Shown here: in pieces, positions 5,809 through 12,202 of the stretch | Numbering within the stretch: position 1 is the stretch's first letter | Layout: the number at the start of each line of letters is the position of its first letter | Source: an uncultured Lachnospiraceae bacterium | GTDB lineage: Bacteria > Bacillota > Clostridia > Lachnospirales > Lachnospiraceae | NCBI GenBank assembly: GCA_902766845.1 | Contig: CACXFD010000040.1 | Coordinates: forward strand, 1-13,179 | DNA length: 13,179 bases | Direction of reading: 5' to 3' | The notes under the pieces: generated by a model | Seen by the model: only the letters and a program-made list of their open reading frames with translations | Database searches by the model: none | What the model was told of the DNA's origin: nothing | Made by a program: the position numbers and the translations under genes

Positions 5809-7430
5809 TCGGCATGCGCGGCATCGGGCTGCCACCGGGCCATGACCGGGACGCCCTGATCAAAAAGACGGCCCGCGCGGCCGGCTGCCGCCCGGATGAG
5901 ATCCGCGATCTCGTGATCCTGAGGCGGTCGGTGGACGCGCGCAAAAAACCGGAACTGCGGCTTGAATATACAGTGGCCTTTCAGGCGCCGCGTGACAAGC
6001 AGAAGCGGATCCTGCAGAAAGCAGGAGCCTTCACATACGAGCCGGTCCGCTACCGCCTGCCGGAAAGCGGAGCCGAACAGCTCCCGCACCGGCCGGTCGT
6101 GATCGGCCTGGGACCGGCCGGTCTCTTTGCGGGCCTGATGCTGGCACGCGCCGGCTACCGGCCTTTGATCCTCGAGCGGGGCCGTTCAATGGAAGAGCGC
6201 GCCGCGGATGTGGAGCGGTACTGGGAGACCATGCGGCCGGATCCGGACAGCAACGTCCTCTTCGGAGAGGGCGGAGCCGGCACGTTCTCGGACGGGAAAC
6301 TCGCGACCGGGATCAAGGATCCGGACGGCCGGATCGGAGAAGTCATGGACTCGTTCATCCGGGCCGGTGCGCCAGATGAGATCCGGTGGGACCAGCATCC
6401 GCATCTTGGAACAGACCGGCTGCGGGACGTGATCCCGGCGCTGCGCCGCGAGATCGAACGGCTCGGCGGAGACGTGCGGTTCGGCGCGCGCGTGGTCCGT
6501 CTGCAGCTGCAGACGGCGGCGGATGACATTTGTCTGACCGGCCTTCTGCTGGCTTCCGGAGAGACGGTGCCCTGTGAGGCGGCCATCCTCGCGATAGGCC
6601 ACAGCGCGCGGGATACCGTGCGCGCCTTGTACGGTCAGGGCGTTCCGATGGAGGCGAAGGCCTTTGCGGTGGGCCTGCGGGCCGCACATCCGCAGCGGCA
6701 GATCAACGAAGCGCAGTACGGATCGCCGGATCCGCCGTTCGTGGGACCCGCGCCGTATAAGCTGACCGCACAGGCGCCGAACGGCCGCCGCGTCTTCAGT
6801 TTCTGCATGTGTCCGGGCGGCCGGATCGTGGCGGCTTCTTCCGGGCCCGGGCAGTCGGTCGTCAACGGCATGAGCTATTCCGGACGGGCCGGCGCGTGGG
6901 CCAACAGCGCTCTGATCGTCTCGGTCTCGCCCGAGGATTATCCGGGGACCGGGCCGCTGTCGGGAATCGCGTTCCAGGAAGAGCTGGAAAAGAAGGCGTA
7001 CGAGGCAGGACGCGGCGCTATCCCGGTCTGCACCTGGCAGGAATTCCGGAATCATACCCTGTTCGATGACACGCGGATCCCCGCCGACGCCTTTTGCGGA
7101 AAGACCGAGCACGCGCAGCTGCGCGGCCTGCTTCCGGAGCCGGCGGAGCAGGGCCTGATCGACGTGTTCGCGTCCTTCGGCCGGCGCATCAAGGGCTTTG
7201 ATGACCATCAGACGATCCTCGCGGGCGTCGAGAGCCGGACCTCTTCCCCGGTCCGTATCCTGCGGGACGCGGGCGGGGAAAGCCGCATCCGCGGCCTGTA
7301 TCCGTGCGGTGAAGGCGCCGGCTACGCCGGCGGGATCACGTCGGCCGCGGTGGACGGGATCCGGATCGCGGAAGCGGTGATCCGGCGCTTTTCACCGGCG
7401 CCCGGGGCAAAAGAGGAAGCGGAAGAATAA
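5805..7430 (+). CDS. uncharacterised FAD-dependent dehydrogenase (COG2509 family)
   Basis: A 541-residue flavoprotein of the COG2509 family, of unknown substrate. Residues 1-90 are the small N-terminal domain typical of the family. The FAD-binding motif is VVIGLGPAG at 98-106, with E124 at the end of the next strand, followed by the very characteristic FGEGGAGTFSDGKL at 153-166. Near the C-terminus are VESRTSSPVRI and GLYPCGEGAGYAGGITSAA, both family hallmarks. The frame stays open upstream to an ATG at 5745, but I choose ATG 5805, which overlaps the stop of the preceding gene as ATGA and has AAAGGA nine bases upstream; the earlier start would lie deep in the other gene with no such site. The tight overlap suggests coupled translation with the BaiN-type flavoprotein. 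Proteins of this kind may act in oxidation of a cofactor, lipid or tRNA-like substrate, but nothing in the sequence decides this. Confidence 0.92.
   Translation: MIGMRGIGLPPGHDRDALIKKTARAAGCRPDEIRDLVILRRSVDARKKPELRLEYTVAFQAPRDKQKRILQKAGAFTYEPVRYRLPESGAEQLPHRPVVIGLGPAGLFAGLMLARAGYRPLILERGRSMEERAADVERYWETMRPDPDSNVLFGEGGAGTFSDGKLATGIKDPDGRIGEVMDSFIRAGAPDEIRWDQHPHLGTDRLRDVIPALRREIERLGGDVRFGARVVRLQLQTAADDICLTGLLLASGETVPCEAAILAIGHSARDTVRALYGQGVPMEAKAFAVGLRAAHPQRQINEAQYGSPDPPFVGPAPYKLTAQAPNGRRVFSFCMCPGGRIVAASSGPGQSVVNGMSYSGRAGAWANSALIVSVSPEDYPGTGPLSGIAFQEELEKKAYEAGRGAIPVCTWQEFRNHTLFDDTRIPADAFCGKTEHAQLRGLLPEPAEQGLIDVFASFGRRIKGFDDHQTILAGVESRTSSPVRILRDAGGESRIRGLYPCGEGAGYAGGITSAAVDGIRIAEAVIRRFSPAPGAKEEAEE
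6497..6516 (+). repeat. perfect 20-bp palindrome inside the COG2509 gene
   Basis: CCGTCTGCAG is followed directly by its exact reverse complement CTGCAGACGG with no spacer. It encodes the R-L-Q-L-Q-T stretch near residues 232-237. The two CTGCAG hexamers arise from a tandem Leu-Gln repeat, so the palindrome may be a by-product of coding. A dyad this long could also bind a dimeric protein or form a cruciform. Confidence 0.8.
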
Positions 7431-7452
7431 ATCAAAAAGGAGCATCCCGAAT

Positions 7453-8307
7453 ATGGCAAACGCGGGAGCGGCCCGGGAGGGCCTGAAGCAGAAAAAGCGG
7501 ATCGTCGTCAAGATCGGATCCTCGTCGCTGACACACGAGAACGGCCGGCTGCATCTGCAGCGGATGGAGAAGCTCGTGCGCGTGCTGTGCGAGCTCAAGA
7601 ACCGCGGCATGGACGTGATCCTCGTATCGTCCGGCGCCGGCGCGGTGGGCCGCACCACGATGAAGCTGGCGGAAAAGCCGTCGGCGCTGCCGGAGAAGCA
7701 GGCCCTCGCGGCCATCGGCCAGGCGCGCCTGATGATGATCTACGAGCGCCTGTTTTCGGAATACGGCCGGACCACGGCCCAGATCCTGCTGACAAAGAGC
7801 GCGATCCTCAGCGAAGAGAGCCGCCGGAGCGCGCAGGCCACGTTCGAAACGCTCCTGTCGATGCACGTGATCCCGGTCGTGAACGAGAACGATACCGTCG
7901 AGACGCATGAGTTCCGGTTCGGGGACAACGACCGCCTGTCCGCCATCGTCGTGGCGCTGACCGGCGCGGACCTTTTAGTCCTCCTGTCGGACATCGACGG
8001 ACTGTATACGGATGACCCCACCCGGTCGGATACAGCGGAAAAGATCGCGCTGGTGCCGGATCTGACCGAAGAGATCCTGCGCATGGGAAAGGAGAGCCCG
8101 GGCAGTTCGTTCGGCACTGGCGGCATGGCTTCCAAGCTGGTGGCGGCGCGGATCGCGTGCCACTGCGGCGCGGATATGGTCATCGCGTCCGGAGAAGACC
8201 CCGAGATCCTGTACCGGATCCTGCAGGGAGAAGAGGAAGGCACGCTGTTCCTGCATCAGCCGGACAGCGATTTCGATATGTATGCGTATCTGAATGAAAC
8301 AGAGTAA
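7453..8307 (+). CDS. proB: glutamate 5-kinase (short form without PUA domain)
   Basis: This is glutamate 5-kinase, which phosphorylates L-glutamate with ATP to gamma-glutamyl phosphate, the first step of proline synthesis in the cytoplasm. The 284 residues form a single amino acid kinase domain. Motifs are VVKIGSSSL at 18-26 with Lys20, SSGAGAVG at 59-66, NENDTV at 144-149, FGDND at 156-160, SDIDGLYTDDP at 179-189 and GTGGM at 221-225. The C-terminal PUA domain of E. coli ProB (367 residues) is absent, as in many Bacillota. The second motif carries Gly63 where Ile or Val is usual. AAGGAG sits ten bases before the ATG. Its partner proA lies about 1.2 kb downstream on the same strand with two unrelated genes between. 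Feedback inhibition by proline is a family property but cannot be judged here. Confidence 0.97.
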   Translation: MANAGAAREGLKQKKRIVVKIGSSSLTHENGRLHLQRMEKLVRVLCELKNRGMDVILVSSGAGAVGRTTMKLAEKPSALPEKQALAAIGQARLMMIYERLFSEYGRTTAQILLTKSAILSEESRRSAQATFETLLSMHVIPVVNENDTVETHEFRFGDNDRLSAIVVALTGADLLVLLSDIDGLYTDDPTRSDTAEKIALVPDLTEEILRMGKESPGSSFGTGGMASKLVAARIACHCGADMVIASGEDPEILYRILQGEEEGTLFLHQPDSDFDMYAYLNETE

Positions 8308-8328
8308 CGGAAAGAAACGGAGCATGAA

Positions 8329-9192
8329 ATGAAGAAAGCGGCACTGGTGCTGGAGGGCGGCGGAAACCGCGGCGTTTTTACGGCCGGCGTTCTGGACGTC
8401 CTGATGGAAGAGCAGATCTTTCTGCCCTACGTGGTCGGCGTATCGGCCGGCTCATGCAACGCGGTGGATTATGTGTCAAGACAGCCGCTGCGCACCAAGA
8501 ACTGTATGATCCCGGAGGACGGGGAAGCCGGCAACCGGCTGACCGTCCGGGAGATGATCCGTCAGCGGAGCCTGTTCGATATGGACCGCCTGTTCGCGGA
8601 GTATCCGTATCATCAGTATCCGTTCGACTTCGAGACGTTCTTCGCGTCGCAGGAACAGATGCGCTGCGAGATCGTCCTGACGAGCTGCCGGACCGGCGAG
8701 GCGGTCTATGCGCAGGAATTCGAAGATCCGGACCGGCTCATGAAGCTGTGCCGCGCCTCGTGCAGCCTTCCGCTCGTGGCTCCGATCGTCACCGTGGACG
8801 GCGAGCCGTATCTGGACGGCGGCATCGCCGATTCGATCCCCGTGCGCCGCGTCCTGCGGGAAGGATATAAAAAGTGCGTGGTCGTGACCACGAGGCCGTA
8901 CGGATACCGCAAGGAGACCAGTCCGCTGATGCTCCGGCTGTGCCGGATCCAGTACGGACGGAAATACCCGGCGTTCGTCAAGGCTTTTGCAGACCGCGCG
9001 CGCGTCTACAACAAGACCATGGAGCTGATCGAGCGGCTGGAGGCAAAGGGACATATCCTGGTCCTTCGGCCCGAGACGCCCGTGATCTCCAAGGCGGAGA
9101 CGGATCAGGAGAAGCTTCTGTCTTTCTACGAACACGGACGCGAGGTGACGGCGCGCCGCCTCGACGAACTGAAGGCATATCTGGGTGTTTGA
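8329..9192 (+). CDS. patatin-like phospholipase family protein (YjjU-like)
   Basis: A 287-residue protein of the patatin-like phospholipase family, close to the bacterial YjjU group. The oxyanion-hole motif GGGNRG is at 10-15, the nucleophile elbow GVSAG at 37-41 gives catalytic Ser39, and the second member of the Ser-Asp dyad is Asp163 in YLDGG (161-165). All catalytic parts are therefore present, so it should be an active acyl hydrolase, probably on lipids. No signal peptide or membrane segment is seen, so a cytoplasmic or membrane-peripheral place is likely. The tail after about residue 200 is basic and matches what I recall as the family's extra C-terminal domain. GGAG lies six bases before the ATG, and only 21 bases separate it from proB. 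Why a lipase-like gene should sit in a proline operon is unknown. Confidence 0.92.
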   Translation: MKKAALVLEGGGNRGVFTAGVLDVLMEEQIFLPYVVGVSAGSCNAVDYVSRQPLRTKNCMIPEDGEAGNRLTVREMIRQRSLFDMDRLFAEYPYHQYPFDFETFFASQEQMRCEIVLTSCRTGEAVYAQEFEDPDRLMKLCRASCSLPLVAPIVTVDGEPYLDGGIADSIPVRRVLREGYKKCVVVTTRPYGYRKETSPLMLRLCRIQYGRKYPAFVKAFADRARVYNKTMELIERLEAKGHILVLRPETPVISKAETDQEKLLSFYEHGREVTARRLDELKAYLGV

Positions 9193-9200
9193 AACTGTAC

Positions 9201-9207
9201 AGGAGAG
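9201..9207 (+). promoter_or_regulatory. Shine-Dalgarno that sets the start of the DUF896 gene
   Basis: AGGAGAG lies five bases before ATG 9213. The same frame is open much further upstream inside the patatin gene, so this site and the family length are what place the real start at 9213. The first two bases are shared with a short CTGTACAG palindrome at 9195-9202, probably by chance. Confidence 0.7.
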
Positions 9208-9212
9208 ACCCG

Positions 9213-9437
9213 ATGAATCAAAGCCAACTTGACCGTATCAACGAACTCTACCGCAAGAGCAAGGCAGAGGGGCTGACGCCCGAAGAGAAAGAAGAGCAGG
9301 CCCGCCTGCGCGGGGAATATGTGGCGGCGATCCGCGCGAGCCTGCGCGGGGAACTGGACAACATGAAGATCCAGTATCCGGACGGCCGGCTCGAGAGCGT
9401 GAAAGACCGTTATAAGGGCGGCCGGAACGGAAACTGA
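9213..9437 (+). CDS. DUF896 (YnzC-type) small protein
   Basis: A 74-residue protein of the DUF896 family, which includes B. subtilis YnzC. It begins with the family pattern L-D-R-I-N-E-L-Y-R-K-S-K and continues with GLTPEEKEEQARLRGEYV, the highly charged helical hairpin typical of these proteins, then ASLRGELDNMKI. The polar tail is variable in the family. The function is unknown; in B. subtilis ynzC lies in the DNA-damage-induced yneA operon, but here I see no LexA-type box upstream and the setting is the proline genes. It starts 20 bases after the patatin stop and has its own good ribosome binding site. The longer reading to 8874 is rejected because it would overlap most of the patatin C-terminus with no family match. 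Confidence 0.93.
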   Translation: MNQSQLDRINELYRKSKAEGLTPEEKEEQARLRGEYVAAIRASLRGELDNMKIQYPDGRLESVKDRYKGGRNGN

Positions 9438-9487
9438 GCCCCGCCTGTGAAAAAAACTGCAGAAAATAGATTACGGAGGGAAGACCG

Positions 9488-10756
9488 ATGTCAAACGAAC
9501 CGATCCGCAAGACCGAAGTTTCCTGCCTGGGAGAACGCATCCGGGCCGCGGCCCCGAAGCTGGCCGCGCTGACGGATCAGGAAAAGAGCCGTGTTCTGCT
9601 GGCCGGCGCGCGGGAGATGCTGGCCGCATCGGAAGAGATCCTGGCGGCCAACCGCGAGGATCTGGAACGCGGCCGGAAAAAAGGACTGAATGCCGGCCTG
9701 CTGGACCGCCTCGCCCTGACGCCCGCCCGCCTGAAAGCCATGGCGGAAGGGATCCGTCAGGTGGCAGAGCTCCCGGATCCGGTCGGAGAGATCATCAGCC
9801 GCACCGCGCGTCCGAACGGCCTCGTGATCGAAAAGGTCCGCGTACCGTTTGGGATCGTGGGCATGATCTATGAGGCACGCCCCAACGTGACCGCGGACGC
9901 GTTCGCGCTGTGCCTGCGGACCGGAAATGCGGTCATGCTGCGCGGCGGAAGCGACGCACTGCAGTCCAATCAGGCGATCGTCGAATCGCTGCGCCGCGGC
10001 GTCGCCTCCTGCGGCCTGCCGGAGGACGTCCTCGTGCTCGTGACAGATCCGTCGCATGAGAGCACACGGGAGATGATGCGTCTGTCCGGCGTGCTGGATC
10101 TGCTGATCCCGCGCGGCGGAGCCGGCCTGATCCGCTCGGTGCTCGAGAACAGCACGGTCCCGGTCATCGAGACCGGCACCGGGAACTGTTTCGTCTACGT
10201 GGACGATACCGCGGATATCGAGATGGCGGTCCGGATCCTCGAGAATGCCAAGTGCCAGCGCACGTCCGTCTGCAACGCGGCGGAATCGCTGCTCGTGCAC
10301 CGGGACGTCGCGGCGGCCTTCCTGCCGAAGGCGCTCGCCATGCTGGAGAAAAACGGCATCCTCGTCCACGGCGACGAATATACGATGTCGCTCTCACCGG
10401 CCGTGGTGCCGGCCACGGAAGAGGACTGGGGCCGGGAATACCTGGACCGCGAGATCTCCGCGCGTGTGATCGGCTCGCTCGGGGAGGCCATCGAGCATAT
10501 CAACCGCTATCATACGCGTCATTCGGACGCCATCGTGACCGGGACGCCGGAGAACGGGGAAAGGTTCCTGCGCGAGGTCGACGCGGCCTGCGTCTATGTC
10601 AACGCGTCCACGCGCTTCACGGACGGCTTTGAATTCGGCTTCGGCGCGGAGCTGGGAATCAGCACGCAGAAGCTCCACGCGCGCGGCCCGATGGGGCTGG
10701 AGGCGCTGACTACGTACAAATACCGCATTACCGGGGACGGACAGGTCCGCGGATAA
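9488..10756 (+). CDS. proA: gamma-glutamyl phosphate reductase
   Basis: This 422-residue enzyme reduces gamma-glutamyl phosphate with NADPH to glutamate 5-semialdehyde, the second step of proline synthesis. It has normal family length and an aldehyde dehydrogenase fold. Visible features are GIVGMIYEARPNVTADA at 122-138, the LRGGSDA nucleotide-binding region at 151-157, GTGNCFVYVD at 230-239, and the catalytic Cys262 in QRTSVCNAAE. The C-terminal FGFGAELGISTQKLHARGPMG (the last part of the protein) is strongly conserved. GGAGGG lies seven bases upstream of the ATG. The preceding 50 bases are A-rich (GTGAAAAAAACTGCAGAAAATAGATTACGG) but I see no clear promoter. It is the direct partner of ProB and follows the DUF896 gene. 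Confidence 0.97.
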   Translation: MSNEPIRKTEVSCLGERIRAAAPKLAALTDQEKSRVLLAGAREMLAASEEILAANREDLERGRKKGLNAGLLDRLALTPARLKAMAEGIRQVAELPDPVGEIISRTARPNGLVIEKVRVPFGIVGMIYEARPNVTADAFALCLRTGNAVMLRGGSDALQSNQAIVESLRRGVASCGLPEDVLVLVTDPSHESTREMMRLSGVLDLLIPRGGAGLIRSVLENSTVPVIETGTGNCFVYVDDTADIEMAVRILENAKCQRTSVCNAAESLLVHRDVAAAFLPKALAMLEKNGILVHGDEYTMSLSPAVVPATEEDWGREYLDREISARVIGSLGEAIEHINRYHTRHSDAIVTGTPENGERFLREVDAACVYVNASTRFTDGFEFGFGAELGISTQKLHARGPMGLEALTTYKYRITGDGQVRG

Positions 10757-10771
10757 GACGGCGGAGGAAAC

Positions 10772-12202
10772 ATGACCTTGGATCGTGAACCCGCGGCGCC
10801 GCTCACGGAACCGGAGCGGCAGCTGTTTTTTATCGAAGAACTGAAACGATACATAACGGAGCGTCAGGCGCAGACCGGGCAGCCGTTCCGCTTCTGCGTG
10901 GAGACGTTCGGATGCCAGATGAACGCGCGCGATTCGGAAAAGCTGACCGGCATCCTGCTGGCGGCCGGCATGACGCCGGCGGAGCGGGAGGCGGACGCTG
11001 ATCTGGTGCTCTACAACACCTGTACGGTGCGGGACAACGCCGACCAGCGCGTCTACGGCCGGCTCGGCGTCCTGTCACATTACAAGAAACAGCGTCCGGA
11101 CATGCTGATCGGCCTGTGCGGCTGCATGGCGCAGGAGCCTACGGCGGCGGAAAAGATCCGCACGTCGTACCGCTTCGTGGACCTGCTGTTCGGGACGCAT
11201 AACGTATACGCTCTGGCCGAGATCCTGTGCCGGCGGATCCGGCAGGGGAGCGGGACCGTGGTCTCGCTGCTCGAGCAGGCGGACCGGATCGTGGAGGAAC
11301 TGCCGGCCCGGCGCGAATATCCGTTCAAGTCCGGCCTGAACATCATGTACGGCTGCAACAATTTCTGCACGTACTGCATCGTTCCGCTCGTGCGCGGACG
11401 GGAGCGCAGCCGCCGCGCCGGAGAGATCGTGGCGGAGGCGGAGCGGCTCGTGGCGGACGGCGTCGTCGAGATCATGCTGCTCGGACAGAACGTGAATTCC
11501 TACGGGAAGGATCTGGAAGGAGGCGTGACGTTCGCGGCGCTCCTGCGGCGTCTGGAGCAGATTCCGGGACTGGAGCGGATCCGCTTCATGACGAGCCATC
11601 CGAAGGATCTTTCGCAGGAACTGATCGATGTGATGGCGTCGTCAAAAAAGATCTGCCGCCACCTGCATCTGCCGCTGCAGTCCGGTTCCACACGGATCCT
11701 GCAGCGCATGAACCGTCATTATACCAAGGAAGGGTATCTGGAACTCGTGGACCGGCTCCGGGCCGCGGTGCCGGATATCGCGCTGACGACCGACATCATC
11801 GTGGGCTTCCCGGGCGAGACCGAAGAAGATTTTCAGGAAACGCTCGATGTCGTGCGGCGCGTCGGCTATGACAGCGCCTTCACGTTCCAGTATTCGATCC
11901 GCTCCGGCACGCCGGCCGCCGGCTGGGAGCAGGTCCCGCACGAGTTGGTGCAGGACCGGTTCGACCGTCTGCTGGAACTGGTCCAGAGCATGGCCGCGAA
12001 GGCCTGCAGCCGGGATCTCGGTCAGGTCCGCGAGGCCCTCGTGGAGTCCGCGGATGAGAAGCGCGAAGGCTATGTGACCGGGCGCCTCGGCAGCAATCTG
12101 ATGGTCCATTTCCCCGGAGACGCGTCCCGGATCGGACAGATCGTGCCGGTCCGGCTGACACAGTCCAAAGGGTTCTATTATATGGGAGAAGCCGCAGAGT
12201 GA
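10772..12202 (+). CDS. miaB: tRNA-2-methylthio-N6-dimethylallyladenosine synthase
   Basis: A 476-residue radical SAM methylthiotransferase that adds a methylthio group to i6A37 in tRNAs reading codons beginning with U. The N-terminal MTTase domain carries three Cys for the auxiliary 4Fe-4S cluster: Cys48 in FGCQMN, Cys84 in NTCTVR and Cys118 in GCMAQ. The radical SAM motif is C195-NNF-C199-TY-C202. The LGQNVNSYG and HLPLQSGS motifs follow, and the TRAM RNA-binding domain occupies about 414-472. These residues, and Q-N-V-N-S-Y in particular, favour MiaB over MtaB or RimO. The first 38 residues are a leader of the kind seen in Bacillota. GGAGG lies four bases before the ATG. The stop overlaps the mutS start as GTGA. 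Confidence 0.96.
   Translation: MTLDREPAAPLTEPERQLFFIEELKRYITERQAQTGQPFRFCVETFGCQMNARDSEKLTGILLAAGMTPAEREADADLVLYNTCTVRDNADQRVYGRLGVLSHYKKQRPDMLIGLCGCMAQEPTAAEKIRTSYRFVDLLFGTHNVYALAEILCRRIRQGSGTVVSLLEQADRIVEELPARREYPFKSGLNIMYGCNNFCTYCIVPLVRGRERSRRAGEIVAEAERLVADGVVEIMLLGQNVNSYGKDLEGGVTFAALLRRLEQIPGLERIRFMTSHPKDLSQELIDVMASSKKICRHLHLPLQSGSTRILQRMNRHYTKEGYLELVDRLRAAVPDIALTTDIIVGFPGETEEDFQETLDVVRRVGYDSAFTFQYSIRSGTPAAGWEQVPHELVQDRFDRLLELVQSMAAKACSRDLGQVREALVESADEKREGYVTGRLGSNLMVHFPGDASRIGQIVPVRLTQSKGFYYMGEAAE
12184..12190 (+). promoter_or_regulatory. Shine-Dalgarno supporting the GTG start of mutS
   Basis: GGGAGAA lies eight bases before GTG 12199. The next in-frame ATG codons (12238 and 12241) have no such site and would remove residues that lie just before the conserved MutS N-terminus, so the GTG start is preferred. 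Confidence 0.6.

Noticed and set aside
6088..6123. Two copies of the 10-bp palindrome ACCGGCCGGT, 25 bases apart
   Set aside because: They fall in codons for the FAD-binding loop (RPVVIGLGPAG), and CCGG-rich words recur all over this GC-rich window, so chance is the simplest reading.
8874..9212. A 113-codon upstream extension of the DUF896 protein
   Set aside because: It overlaps the patatin C-terminus in another frame, and DUF896 proteins are about 75 residues; ATG 9213 has a proper ribosome binding site.
9438..9487. A-rich gap before proA as a possible promoter
   Set aside because: I could not find a -35/-10 pair at proper spacing; only the ribosome binding site is clear.
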